From Flavobacterium antarcticum DSM 19726 (GTDB lineage: Bacteria; Bacteroidota; Bacteroidia; Flavobacteriales; Flavobacteriaceae): a DNA stretch of 64,000 nt. Made by a program: the position numbers and the translations under genes. Location of the stretch: NCBI RefSeq assembly GCF_000419685.1, contig NZ_ATTM01000007.1:1-64000 (forward strand). Reading direction: 5' to 3'. The notes beneath the pieces are model-generated. The model had not been told where the DNA came from and searched no databases. It saw nothing but the letters and a program-made list of their open reading frames with translations. Below, piece by piece: positions 43,014-52,537 of the stretch; within the stretch, counting starts at the first letter, position 1, and each line of letters begins with the position of its first letter.

Positions 43014-44363
43014 CTACACCTTTTTACGTCCATTGATCATTTCAAACAATTCCAAAGCATTTCCGTCAGTTAATAGTGAAACATAATGGCAAATATGAAG
43101 CAAGCGTCCGTACAATGTTTCTTTTTCCTGCTGAAATTTTTCAGGTAACATTTTTAAAATCAACTGATCATAATTAGACAGCGTTCCTTCGTATTGGTTA
43201 TTAACCGCCGTAATAAATTTGTCTAGCAAGGTTTGTAGAATTTCATAGCCCACAATTTCCTTTTCAATCACTTCCCGACTTTGGTAAATATTTTGCACAC
43301 TCAAGTTGATAATGTCTTTCATCTGAGCTTGGTATTTACTTTTGTCCGTCAATGCATGGTGGAATTCGCCTTTCAGAATGGCTTCTTCATTTTCAATAAA
43401 AATTGCAACCACATCTTCAATTAAAGTCCCAATCGCAACGGCTCTTAAATAACTGATTCGGTCTTCTTTACTCGTTAACTGATTGAATTTGGGAGTGTCA
43501 ATTCGGTCTTTTACTAATTTTATCAAGTATTCTAACGCATAATCTTCAGAAACCAAACCGAGGTTGATGCCGTCTTCAAAATCAATGATCGTGTAGCAAA
43601 TATCATCGGCAGCTTCCACTAAAAAAGCAAGTGGATGACGGTGGTAATGTACTTCATTTGCATCTGATTTTTGGATTAATCCCAAATCAGTAGCGACTTC
43701 TTGAAAGAACAATTTGTCTTGCTGAAAATAGCCGTATTTCTTATCTGAGATTTGTTTGGTTGGCTTTTTTGGCAAAGATTCCTTCGGGTATTTCATAAAA
43801 GCCCCTAAAGTGGCATACGCCAAACGAATTCCGCCTTCAATACCTTCTCTTGATGTACTTAGTACCGAAAAACCGTTTGCATTTCCCTCAAAATCAATTA
43901 AATCCTGCCATTCTTTTGGCGAAAGCTGCTTTTGAAAACAAGCACCTTTTCCTATTTTGAAATATTCGCCGATTGCCTTTTCACCAGAATGTCCAAAGGG
44001 TGGATTTCCGATATCGTGTGCCAATGAAGCAGCGGCGACAATTGCCCCAAAATCATTCGCTTGATAACCGTGAATTTCTTGTAAATACGGATATTTTTCG
44101 AGTATTTTCTTTCCAACTAATCGGCCAATAGAACGTCCAACTACTGAAACTTCTAAACTATGCGTCAGGCGAGTATGCACAAAATCAGTCTTTGACAAGG
44201 GAATTACCTGGGTTTTATCTTGTAAACTGCGAAATGCTGCCGAGAAAATAATCCGATCAAAATCGACTTCAAAAACAAGTCGGGTTTCGTCTTGTTCTTT
44301 GCGCAAGCGTTTATTTTTATCGCCTTGGCGTTTAAGCGATAACAGTTGTTCCCAGTGCATCAT
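43014..44363 (-). CDS. dgt: deoxyguanosinetriphosphate triphosphohydrolase (dGTPase)
   Basis: 449 aa. N-terminal RLRKEQDETRLVFEVDFDRI and FSAAFRSLQDKTQVIPL are diagnostic. HD-domain metal ligands: HTRLTHSLEVSVVGRS (~residues 63-78) and SLAHDIGNPPFGHSGE (~114-129). The HHEPLAFL-like region YHRHPLAFLVEAADDICYTI provides the rest. It hydrolyses dGTP to deoxyguanosine and triphosphate. The gene stands alone between convergent dxs-DUF3078 and a divergent NlpC/P60 gene. Confidence 0.93.
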   Translation of the reverse strand: MMHWEQLLSLKRQGDKNKRLRKEQDETRLVFEVDFDRIIFSAAFRSLQDKTQVIPLSKTDFVHTRLTHSLEVSVVGRSIGRLVGKKILEKYPYLQEIHGYQANDFGAIVAAASLAHDIGNPPFGHSGEKAIGEYFKIGKGACFQKQLSPKEWQDLIDFEGNANGFSVLSTSREGIEGGIRLAYATLGAFMKYPKESLPKKPTKQISDKKYGYFQQDKLFFQEVATDLGLIQKSDANEVHYHRHPLAFLVEAADDICYTIIDFEDGINLGLVSEDYALEYLIKLVKDRIDTPKFNQLTSKEDRISYLRAVAIGTLIEDVVAIFIENEEAILKGEFHHALTDKSKYQAQMKDIINLSVQNIYQSREVIEKEIVGYEILQTLLDKFITAVNNQYEGTLSNYDQLILKMLPEKFQQEKETLYGRLLHICHYVSLLTDGNALELFEMINGRKKV

Positions 44364-44674
44364 TTTGATATAGTATTGATTTGATCTGTTTTATGATTTT
44401 AAAAGTACTGATTCTCCAATTTTTATCGTTCGTTTATGAAACGTTATTTTGAATTTCAGCGTTTTTCAAAGATACATAAATAGGAAGGAGTCGGAAATTA
44501 ATTTCGATAGAACTAACTGATTTTTTTCAAGTAAAAACTGATTTATCGCACTAATTTGAATACGAAAGTATTTAAAATTCTTTTTTTTGACCCAAATTTT
44601 ACAATATCAACTTTAAATCTTGTGATGAATTATACAGTTAAAACGAATAAGTTTACAAAAATATAATTCACCGA
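44364..44674. other. divergent spacer dgt / NlpC-P60
   Basis: 311 bases. It contains TATCTTTG on the minus strand at 44467-44474, a candidate -7 element for dgt. Otherwise AT-rich without a feature that I can support. Confidence 0.5.
44467..44474 (-). promoter_or_regulatory. -7 promoter element for dgt (TATCTTTG)
   Basis: Minus-strand TATCTTTG, 104 bases before the dgt start codon. Confidence 0.4.
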
Positions 44675-45226
44675 ATGGGCACAAAAAAACTAGTTAGTTT
44701 GATTTCTATCGTATTCGTAGCAATTGGTGTTGCTTACATTTCGTACGGAATATACCAAAAGCCAAAAGAAACAGGCACTGAATTTGTATCTGAAATTCCC
44801 GAATTGATTGTACAAACTTATGCAGTAAATGATAGTTTACAGGATCGTATTGTAAGCTACGGAATGGAATATTTGGGAACTCCGTATGTCGAAAGTGGCT
44901 GCAGTAAAGACGGATTTGATTGTTCGGGATTTGTCTATTTTGTATTTCAACACTTTAAAATCAATGTTCCTCGAAGTTCCGCATCCTTCGCTAATTTTGG
45001 CACGGAAATTCCACTCAACGAAGTCCAAAAAGGAGATTTGCTGCTGTTTTTAAGTCCAACCCGCGATGTCATTGGCCACATTGGAATCGTATCAAAAGCG
45101 AACGGAATTAAAAGCGATTTTATTCATGCATCTTCCGGTCGTGAAATGAAAGTAATCGTAACCAGTATGAAAAATAAGGGCTATACAAAACGATTTGTGA
45201 AAGCCGTTCGCGTTATAGGAAAATAA
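44675..45226 (+). CDS. NlpC/P60 family cysteine peptidase (C40)
   Basis: 183 aa. N-terminal membrane/signal segment KLVSLISIVFVAIGVAYISY (~5-24; no lipobox seen). The NlpC/P60 catalytic domain (~60-180) shows GTPYVESGCSKDGFDCSGFV with the nucleophile Cys in DCSG (~residue 90), GHIGIV (general His) and IHASSG (second His). Enzymes of this family cut gamma-D-Glu-diamino acid bonds in peptidoglycan. Likely acts in the periplasm anchored by its signal anchor. Confidence 0.88.
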   Translation: MGTKKLVSLISIVFVAIGVAYISYGIYQKPKETGTEFVSEIPELIVQTYAVNDSLQDRIVSYGMEYLGTPYVESGCSKDGFDCSGFVYFVFQHFKINVPRSSASFANFGTEIPLNEVQKGDLLLFLSPTRDVIGHIGIVSKANGIKSDFIHASSGREMKVIVTSMKNKGYTKRFVKAVRVIGK

Positions 45227-45275
45227 AAAATATTGCTTTTTGTCAAAATCCTATAGTATATTGCTTTTGTTCCAA

Positions 45276-45497
45276 TTATTCCTTTTCATTGGCCAAGAAG
45301 AATAATCTTGATTTCTGGTTGTACTTATTGTAGCTTCTGTCGCTTGGATTTGTAATCACCGTTTTGATGTTTACTTCATCACCTAATTTAAAATTGGCGA
45401 CGGTATAGTTATAGTCTAATAAATACGGCCCACAGAAAAAATTTCCATCTGCATCTTGCTCAATAATTCCTGTGTAAACGCCTTTTTCTTTCGTCAT
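45276..45497 (-). CDS. conserved hypothetical protein
   Basis: 73 aa from MTKEKGVYTGIIEQDADGNF; an upstream ATG would add 28 residues without a plausible match. Reads GNFFCGPYLLDYNYTVANF, then VNIKTVITNPSDRSYNKYNQ, and ends FLANEKE. It has no signal peptide and looks like a small beta domain. I do not recognise it. It lies between two genes of the opposite and same orientation with no operon partner. Confidence 0.5.
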   Translation of the reverse strand: MTKEKGVYTGIIEQDADGNFFCGPYLLDYNYTVANFKLGDEVNIKTVITNPSDRSYNKYNQKSRLFFLANEKE

Positions 45498-45571
45498 AAT
45501 TTCTTTTTTTTTCAAATGTAAGAAGAATTTGGTTTGCCAATAGAATGATTGACAAAAATATGTTCCAAAAA

Positions 45572-45601
45572 AAATTTCCACTGCTTTCGTGATGGAAATT
45601 T
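45572..45601 (-). terminator. terminator of the 1137-aa protein gene (upstream side of 73-aa gene)
   Basis: On the minus strand AAATTTCCA and TGGAAATTT pair around a ~12-base loop and are followed by a T run; 22 bases after the stop at 45623. Confidence 0.75.
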
Positions 45602-45622
45602 TAAGTAAAGCAAAATCTAATC

Positions 45623-48600
45623 TTAGTTCAAAATAATCTTTTTAACCAATTCAGCTTTGGTATCGGTAATCACTTTTACAATCACAACTTGGTTGTTTAC
45701 CGAAAGTGATTGAGTGGTAAATTCTTGTGCATTAACATTCTTTTTAGTAAAAATCTCGCGTCCTTGAAGGTCATAAATAATTACATTATCAATGGTTACA
45801 TCTGTTGATTTTATATTGATTTGGTTATTCTTGTTGAATACTAGGATTGAATTTGCAGTAATTGTTGGCGTTTCTGTTCCTAGTGTATCGTCAGGATTTT
45901 GATACAAAATTTCGAATCGTTCGTTGAAAGTTCCCGTAGCCGTTGTAAAGCTGTAATCCATTTCTTTAAGATTAACGATCGCTCCGTTACTTTTATCTTT
46001 TAAGAAGATATCTTGTGCCACAAAAAATCCGTCAAAATCAGTCAGATTAATTTTAAATTGTCCACCAACGTTTGTCGTATATCCAAGTTGAATCACATCT
46101 GTATTTTCAAAATTCAAACTTTTACCTTGAATGGCTAAAGTAGATTGTCCTAGAATGGAATACATAGAAATTACATTTCCTCCAAAAGTTGCTCCATCGT
46201 AGCCATTGTCAAATCCATCCGTGGCACCCGAAACATATCCTACTAATAATTCAGAAAAAGCATTATTCTCGTTTGACACATTAATCCAAAATCTATTTCT
46301 ATAAAGTGCTTGATCCACTTGTGTTGGCGTTGTTTTATAAAACTGTTTATTTTTTCCAATTACTCGCATTTTATTATTAAAAACTAAAGTATTAGATGAA
46401 TTGGTTTTATTACGTTCTATAAAAAACCCTTGGCCTGAAGCAATATTTCCCGATGGTTTACTACCTCCCACTGCTGCAGGTTGAGTAGCCACACCACCTA
46501 CAAAATTGTATGCAGCATAATCAGCAGGGCTGTATTGATAATTAGTGTTTGCGGTATTGTGTGTCCAAAAATATAATGTTCCTGTAATAATATCTTTATT
46601 GTCTTTAATAAATTCGTCAGCCGAAAGAGCACTTGCATAAGGATTTCCAACTAAATTATATGATCCTTCGTTTCCTGTATTAAAAGTAATGTTTCCATTA
46701 TTGGGCTTTCCAATAAATCTTGTATTGATATCAACTGCCACTGAATTAATTTCAAAGTTTTGAGGTGCACGAACACAGTATCCGCGACCTATTTCCATAG
46801 GCACGTTTCCACCATATAAAATAGCCCAACTACTATTTGGGTTATATTGATAATATTTATCCGATAAAGTGTTTGGAGACAATTCGTTCAACTTCCAGTC
46901 CGCAACAGGCGAAGACCAATATGTAAAATCGTAACGACGAACGGGTTGTGTATGTCTTTTAACTTCGAAAGAATTTTCAGTCCCCGTATAAGAAGCATTT
47001 TCTTTTACTTGAACAAATGAACCGTTGTTTTCAATAATAATTTTGCCTGAACCTTCAACACTTACGTCACCAATTACCGTTAATGTTAAATCGCTCGGTA
47101 CCATTATCGTTATACCATCTTTAACTATACACGTACAAATAGTCAAATCCTGCGTTAAAGTCAAATTGCTTTTTACAATGGCATCTGAATTTTCTGGAGC
47201 AGAATTGTTCTGCCACGTATTTCCAGCAAAATTATTTTCGGATTTTACAATATCAATTCTGAAATTCGCATCGCCAGAATCTTCAATTGTTCTAACTTCA
47301 ATCTTAGTATTAGCATCAAAACAAAAAAGACCTAACTCATCTTTGTACGTATCGCTTCCTCCGTACCAGTTAGTATAATTACGCACTAAAACACCATCAA
47401 TTATAACTTGTGTTTTATCATCATAATTCCTAACGGTCAATTTATAACTCCCAGATGGAAACCCTTGCCGTTTGTGTATTATTGTAAAATTATCATTAAG
47501 AACTGAACATCCTAACCAACCTTGTGAAGTACTTGGAGATAGATTTTTATCCCAGCCATTATTAGCTAAATCCTGCGTGTCCGCTCCAAGTGTGTTTTGT
47601 TTGTAATATCCTTTGTAGGAGGTTAAAGCAGGTGTCATACTTTTATCTGCAAAAGCATAAACATTCCAAATATTATTTCCAAAAACATTTGGATCTCCAG
47701 GCGTCCCAATGGAAATGGTTTTCGTAACAGCTGTTGAGAATCCGCCACATTGAATAACTTGAACCCAATATGTTGTAGTAACAGTTGGACTTACAATTAT
47801 TGTAGCGTTATTTTCAGATCCTATAATGTTTGAACCAGGAACTCCAGTTCCCCAGCGGTAATTACCGTTAACTCCATTAGAACCTACAGCCGTCAAAGTT
47901 ATCGCTTCTCCCGCAGCACAATTACTGTTAAGTCCTGAAATTGAAGTTGGCGCCGTAAGATCTGCAACTTTTGTATATTTAAAACTAACGCGTGAATTAC
48001 CTGTATTTTCAATATATTCAAGTATAAATTTTTTATCATTTCCATCTATACAAATTGTTGACGAATTCGTTGTTGTGTATGATTGATCTGTCCAATTATT
48101 AATAATCCACGTTAATCCGCCATCAATACTTAAACGGTATCCATCGTCTCCGCCAACTGTAAAAATATAATTACCCGAATCTAATTTTACATTTCTGCGG
48201 TATCTAATTGCAAAATTATTAATTTGTGGGTTACACAAATTGACGGTATTACCGCCCGGTGTTGAAGCTGCATTGTCACGATCAAAATTTAGATTATTTT
48301 CAGTGACATAACCTTTGTAACTAGTCGTAGGGAACGTATTTGCTGAATAAGAAAAGCTACTTGGCAAATCATAAGTATAACCTAACCATTTATCTGTTAA
48401 GTAAGAATTTTGGTCTCCTTGAGGGGTACAAACAGTTACGACTTTTCCACTAAAAGTTGGCCCTGATATATTATCAACAGCAAAATTATCATTTGTTCCA
48501 TGCTTTATATGAAATGTACCGCCTGACCAAGAAACATTTTCGCGATTAAATGGATAAATCCGTATGTAAAAAGTTTGATTGGCTTGGACATTTAAACCAG

Positions 48601-49036
48601 TGAGATTGAGTTTTTTTTGTTTTGGGCTAGATGTAACATTACTTATCGTTTCAATAAAAGTACCATTGGAAGTGTCTGTAGAATATCTCACTTCAAAATT
48701 TCTTGGACCACCTGGCTGATTAGCATAAATAAATTTGAATTCACTCAAATCTATTTTAAAGCCATTTTTTGCTTTAATTGAAAACTCGATAAAATTATTG
48801 TAATCTGGTGTAGTTGCAGATGTATTATAATTTGTACCTCTAAATCCTGAAAATGGATTTGAACCATAGTTATCAGTCACAAAAAGACCCCCAACAGGAT
48901 TAGAAGAAATTGAGCCGTCAGTCAGTATTAGTGTTGGATCAGGTTTTTTGTCAAATCCATTCCATCTTACTAAATCAACCTGTCCCATCACAATAACCGG
49001 CAACAAAACAACAAACAACACTAATAATCTTTTCAT
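45623..49036 (-). CDS. T9SS-exported surface protein with PA14-like domains, sorting signal type C
   Basis: 1137 aa. Signal peptide MKRLLVLFVVLLPVIVMGQV. A discoidin/jelly-roll-like region lies at ~30-195 (NFEVRYSTDTSNGTFIETI). Two PA14-like segments follow: ~215-360 (DSGNYIFTVGGDDGYRLSID) and ~445-610 (YKLTVRNYDDKTQVIIDGVL), with an Ig-like insert between them (ITLTAVGSNGVNGNYRWGTG). The C-terminal module from ~690 is shared with the 1888-aa protein (RYDFTYWSSPVADWKLNELS; GRGYCVRAPQNF; LYFWTHNTANTN). It ends with a type C T9SS sorting signal (VIIYDLQGREIF; QVVIVKVITDTK). Probable adhesive or glycan-binding surface protein. Confidence 0.85.
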   Translation of the reverse strand: MKRLLVLFVVLLPVIVMGQVDLVRWNGFDKKPDPTLILTDGSISSNPVGGLFVTDNYGSNPFSGFRGTNYNTSATTPDYNNFIEFSIKAKNGFKIDLSEFKFIYANQPGGPRNFEVRYSTDTSNGTFIETISNVTSSPKQKKLNLTGLNVQANQTFYIRIYPFNRENVSWSGGTFHIKHGTNDNFAVDNISGPTFSGKVVTVCTPQGDQNSYLTDKWLGYTYDLPSSFSYSANTFPTTSYKGYVTENNLNFDRDNAASTPGGNTVNLCNPQINNFAIRYRRNVKLDSGNYIFTVGGDDGYRLSIDGGLTWIINNWTDQSYTTTNSSTICIDGNDKKFILEYIENTGNSRVSFKYTKVADLTAPTSISGLNSNCAAGEAITLTAVGSNGVNGNYRWGTGVPGSNIIGSENNATIIVSPTVTTTYWVQVIQCGGFSTAVTKTISIGTPGDPNVFGNNIWNVYAFADKSMTPALTSYKGYYKQNTLGADTQDLANNGWDKNLSPSTSQGWLGCSVLNDNFTIIHKRQGFPSGSYKLTVRNYDDKTQVIIDGVLVRNYTNWYGGSDTYKDELGLFCFDANTKIEVRTIEDSGDANFRIDIVKSENNFAGNTWQNNSAPENSDAIVKSNLTLTQDLTICTCIVKDGITIMVPSDLTLTVIGDVSVEGSGKIIIENNGSFVQVKENASYTGTENSFEVKRHTQPVRRYDFTYWSSPVADWKLNELSPNTLSDKYYQYNPNSSWAILYGGNVPMEIGRGYCVRAPQNFEINSVAVDINTRFIGKPNNGNITFNTGNEGSYNLVGNPYASALSADEFIKDNKDIITGTLYFWTHNTANTNYQYSPADYAAYNFVGGVATQPAAVGGSKPSGNIASGQGFFIERNKTNSSNTLVFNNKMRVIGKNKQFYKTTPTQVDQALYRNRFWINVSNENNAFSELLVGYVSGATDGFDNGYDGATFGGNVISMYSILGQSTLAIQGKSLNFENTDVIQLGYTTNVGGQFKINLTDFDGFFVAQDIFLKDKSNGAIVNLKEMDYSFTTATGTFNERFEILYQNPDDTLGTETPTITANSILVFNKNNQINIKSTDVTIDNVIIYDLQGREIFTKKNVNAQEFTTQSLSVNNQVVIVKVITDTKAELVKKIILN

Positions 49037-49356
49037 AATAAAGTAGTTTTGGGGTAAACGAGAAATAAAGAAAATAAAATTTCCTTATTACTAATTTTCA
49101 AAATTACAATCACTTACGAAGAACGAGCAAGAATGGTTGTAGGAATTTTACTATATTCGATGAACGGTTCGATTATCAGTTGAACGGCACTAATTGCGAA
49201 AACGTTGTAGTAGATTTAATGTGATTTTATGAAATAAAAGCGTACAGAAGTTGTTAAAAACAACTTCTTGCAACTTTAAATTATTTATTTTTATGACAAG
49301 AGGTGATTACGATAACGAACTTTCTTTTGGTAAAAAAGTACGGTTTTAAGTTTTCC
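49037..49356. other. spacer upstream of the 1137-aa gene, downstream of recX
   Basis: 320 bases with one hairpin at 49246-49268 and no supported gene. An 18-codon ATG frame at 49293-49349 was considered and rejected. Confidence 0.5.
49246..49268 (-). terminator. hairpin downstream of recX
   Basis: AGAAGTTGTT and AACAACTTCT form a perfect 10-bp stem with a 3-base loop. The minus-side T run is weak, so terminator function is tentative. Confidence 0.4.
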
Positions 49357-49833
49357 TTATTTCATTTCCAACTCCTTAACCTTGGCATAAACCAAATCAC
49401 TTTCAAAACCCTTACGCAACATAAAATCGCAGAATTTTTTCCGCTTAATGAGTTTGACTCGTTCCGTCATGTGTTCCCAGTGACGATCTGATAAAGTATC
49501 GAAATTAGTTAAGTATTCATCATAATCCAATTCCTTTAAGCCTTGTTTGATATTGAATTCCGAGATTTTTCGCATTTTGAGTTCGCGAACAATTCTGATT
49601 CTTCCCCAATATTTAATACGGTGTTTGCCACGTGCAAAACTACACGCAAAACGCGTTTCATTCAGAAAATCATGTTCAATGAGGTGAACCAATATTACAT
49701 CAATTGCTTCGGGAATCATTCGCAAGGATTGTAATTTCGAAATTACCTCTTGATGGCAACGCTCTTGGTAAACACAGTAATTTTCTGCTTTTCGAGTGGC
49801 TTCGATTAACGTATGGGAAGAAGTACCGTGCAT
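49357..49833 (-). CDS. recX: RecX family regulator of RecA
   Basis: 158 aa. Three-helix repeats of RecX: KAENYCVYQERCHQEVISKL, then VILVHLIEHDFLNETRFACS with FARGKHRIKYWGRIRI, and the C-terminal KFCDFMLRKGFESDLVYAKV. RecX binds RecA filaments and limits their activity. Start MHGTSSHTL is the most upstream ATG in frame; a later start is possible. recA is not in the window. Confidence 0.85.
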   Translation of the reverse strand: MHGTSSHTLIEATRKAENYCVYQERCHQEVISKLQSLRMIPEAIDVILVHLIEHDFLNETRFACSFARGKHRIKYWGRIRIVRELKMRKISEFNIKQGLKELDYDEYLTNFDTLSDRHWEHMTERVKLIKRKKFCDFMLRKGFESDLVYAKVKELEMK

Positions 49834-50045
49834 AAAAATTCACTTTTAAAGGAACTACAAAAGAAACAATTTAAATTGGAAACAGTTGTAAATTTCACTT
49901 AAAATTAAAGTGGCAAAACTCCTGTAAGCAATTCAAAACTTATTAAAACTTCTAAAAACGCTCTTTTATTATTTCTAATTCTTTTTCTTTTCAATTAAAA
50001 TTTTTAAATCTTACTATGAAAACAGTGGCTTCGGTACTAAAAAAA

Positions 50046-50081
50046 ATATCCCCAAAAAAGTTTTTAGCTCTTTTGAGGATA
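50046..50081 (-). terminator. terminator of the 675-aa T9SS gene
   Basis: On the minus strand ATCCTCAAAA pairs with TTTTGGGGAT (one G-T), followed by a run of T; 40 bases after the stop. Confidence 0.65.
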
Positions 50082-50121
50082 ATTACATATTTTTTTAAAG
50101 TTTTCGAAAAAACTTATTGCC

Positions 50122-52149
50122 TTATTTTTTTATTATTTTTTTTGTGATAATTTCGTCACCGATAGCAATTTTAGCAACGTAAGTTCCTGCTGGAATAGCA
50201 CTTAAGTTTGCAGCAGATTGATTACTATTTATAAATTTTTCGGATTGAATCAGTTTTCCTTCTAGACTATAAATATCAATCTTACCATTATGTTCTTTAT
50301 CAAAAACAAAATTAACAGTGTCGCTCGTTGGATTTGGATACATCTTTAGCAAACTCATTTCACTTACAGTACTGCTTACAAAATCCGGTTTTTTACAATC
50401 TATCACTCTGAAGAATTGTGGCGGAGAAGAGGTCCAAACTGGCCCTGTTGAGATCGCGACAAAGTATATTTTCCCCGGAACAAAATTCATACTATTGACT
50501 AAATTATTTAACGTTACACTAGACGGAACTGTGCCAGAGGCGCTCACCCAATTGTTATATAAATCCTGAACAAAAGTCCAATTCACTAAATTAAATTCTG
50601 CAATTCGCAGATGATAACCACTCTCATTCATACTGCAACTTCCGTCGATAACTATTTTACTACGTAAGCAAAATTCATTAATTTGCATCGGACCATAAAA
50701 TGACGACGCTCTTGCTAGAGAATGCACATCGTTAAACTTAAAGCATGCGGTTTGTTTGCCATCATCTTTGCAACTAATCAAAATGCTATCTGACACTTCT
50801 GGACAACCTGGTTTTGTTACATTCACTGTTAGTTTTCCATTTCCATAAACTGTAGTATTTAATATTTCTCCGCCATTTTGAATAACTTGTCCATCCAAAA
50901 ACCATGTAATAACAGTTCCTTGCTGATCAAAGCCTTGGTCTAAAACATGAAATATTGGTTCTTCACCTTTACAAAGTATCATACCTATATTTACTTCAGT
51001 AGGACAACATTTTTTTGTAATAATTGAAATTTGGTCGCTTTGAGGTTTGCAACCAGGTAGCGAAACTTCAACCGAAATTACACCACTTATTGGATTCATT
51101 AGCAAAACAGTACCTCCATTTTGAACCACGTTTCCATTGTGATACCAAGTTATTATGAAATTACTGTTATCAAAACCTTGATTTGAAATTGTAATACTAG
51201 GAATTGCAGTATATTCTCCTTCACAGATAATTATATCCGGCCCAAGATTTACAGTTGGGATTTGATCAGTTACAGTAAATAAGTGGGTAAAGGTGCAGCC
51301 AGCGCTATTTGTAATGATAAGCGAATAATTACCAGGTTGCGAAGGGGTAAAACACTTTGCAGTGCTTAAACTTAAATTAGAAGTAGTGGAGCCCCAATTA
51401 TACTGATAGCTATCGCACATTACTGGACTTGGAGCACATAACTCTTCCATTTTACTACATGAATAAATGATACTTGGCAAATTAAAATCGATAGTATCGC
51501 ACAGCTTTCTCAAATCGAAACCATCCACTAAAATCCCCTGCGTATTTTGATTTGTAAACGGTTTAAATTTGATTAGTATTTTATTATACAAATTTGATTC
51601 GGCTGGCGTTATAGTAAAGCTAGTAGTTAGCTGGTTCCACGTTTTCAGTGTGTTGTTTGGTGAAGTATATACCAATTTACCATCACAATCATTATTATTA
51701 ACCAAATAAACTTGCAGTATTTGCTTATCAACATTTATCGGGATAAACTGTATTTTTTGAGTAAGCGCGACCCAAAAACTTAAATCGTACTGACCTGAAA
51801 TCAAAGGACTGCATAAAGAGCCTTTTATAATTTCAGGAGCAATATCTTGACCCATCGCACCACCTTGACCTGACCCAAAATAAACATATCGGTTGTTTCC
51901 ATTTCGTTCGTCTAAATTTCCAAACCAATTAACAGGAACACCAACTAAACTGTTTGAAGATGCACGATCCATTAAATCGGCACGATTAGTTGGATAATAT
52001 GAACAATCATCAGTCCAACCCGTTGCGCGATTCAACTGCGATCGATCAGTAGGAATCGTTCCAAGTTCAAAATCTCCATTTATTATTAAATTTTGCCCTG
52101 TTACTATGTTTAGCATGAGCAGTCCTATTATTAAGATAAAATTTTTCAT
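50122..52149 (-). CDS. T9SS-exported protein with type A sorting domain
   Basis: 675 aa. Signal peptide MKNFILIIGLLMLNIVTGQN. Residues ~20-215 read as a carbohydrate-binding-like jelly roll (NLIINGDFELGTIPTDRSQL, GATGWTDD-like ATGWTDDCSYYP, VDGFDLRKLCD). Then PKD/Ig-like repeats with the shared pattern FDNSNFIITWYHNGNVVQNG and FDQQGTVITWFLDGQVIQNG (~300-470). A lone domain follows, then a type A sorting domain LLKMYPNPTSDTVNFVFDKE and GTYVAKIAIGDEIITKKIIK. Exported and surface-attached or released; substrate unknown. Confidence 0.85.
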   Translation of the reverse strand: MKNFILIIGLLMLNIVTGQNLIINGDFELGTIPTDRSQLNRATGWTDDCSYYPTNRADLMDRASSNSLVGVPVNWFGNLDERNGNNRYVYFGSGQGGAMGQDIAPEIIKGSLCSPLISGQYDLSFWVALTQKIQFIPINVDKQILQVYLVNNNDCDGKLVYTSPNNTLKTWNQLTTSFTITPAESNLYNKILIKFKPFTNQNTQGILVDGFDLRKLCDTIDFNLPSIIYSCSKMEELCAPSPVMCDSYQYNWGSTTSNLSLSTAKCFTPSQPGNYSLIITNSAGCTFTHLFTVTDQIPTVNLGPDIIICEGEYTAIPSITISNQGFDNSNFIITWYHNGNVVQNGGTVLLMNPISGVISVEVSLPGCKPQSDQISIITKKCCPTEVNIGMILCKGEEPIFHVLDQGFDQQGTVITWFLDGQVIQNGGEILNTTVYGNGKLTVNVTKPGCPEVSDSILISCKDDGKQTACFKFNDVHSLARASSFYGPMQINEFCLRSKIVIDGSCSMNESGYHLRIAEFNLVNWTFVQDLYNNWVSASGTVPSSVTLNNLVNSMNFVPGKIYFVAISTGPVWTSSPPQFFRVIDCKKPDFVSSTVSEMSLLKMYPNPTSDTVNFVFDKEHNGKIDIYSLEGKLIQSEKFINSNQSAANLSAIPAGTYVAKIAIGDEIITKKIIKK

Positions 52150-52537
52150 AATACTTACTTTTTCTATTTCCCTTACTCTATAAGCTTTTCAGGTTCCGCT
52201 CTAATTAACTACTGTTTTCAAATTAAAATTCGAGGCAAAAAGGTTTCTTCATATTTTGATTATTAAGGTTTATACTTTTAAATCAATTTATATTTGAAAT
52301 TGTTACCTATTAATTTTGATTTTTTTTAGAAAAGTAATTAGAGAAGAAAATATTTTTAATTAGAAAATAGTTTGGATGAAATTCTAATAATAAGCAAACT
52401 AACACGGCTTAAAAAGATTGAGTAGTAATATAATTTTGAAAAAAATTTAAATTCAGCAATATCGAAACAAAAAAAACAGCCACCTTTCGGCAGCTGTTTT
52501 CTCAATTAACTATATGTAACAAATTATAATCTTCTAT
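52150..52537. other. spacer nrdA / 675-aa gene
   Basis: 388 bases between two minus-strand genes: the upstream region of the 675-aa gene (highly AT-rich) and the nrdA terminator at 52473-52500. No gene recognised. Confidence 0.55.
52473..52500 (-). terminator. terminator of nrdA
   Basis: On the minus strand AAAACAGCTGCC, loop GAAA, GGTGGCTGTTTT with one G-T and a T run; 38 bases after the nrdA stop. Confidence 0.9.

Noticed and set aside
49293-49349. 18-codon ATG frame (MTRGDYDNELSFGKKVRF) between recX and the 1137-aa gene
   Set aside because: Too short to judge, no conserved context known; the adjacent hairpin is better explained as an end-of-transcript structure.
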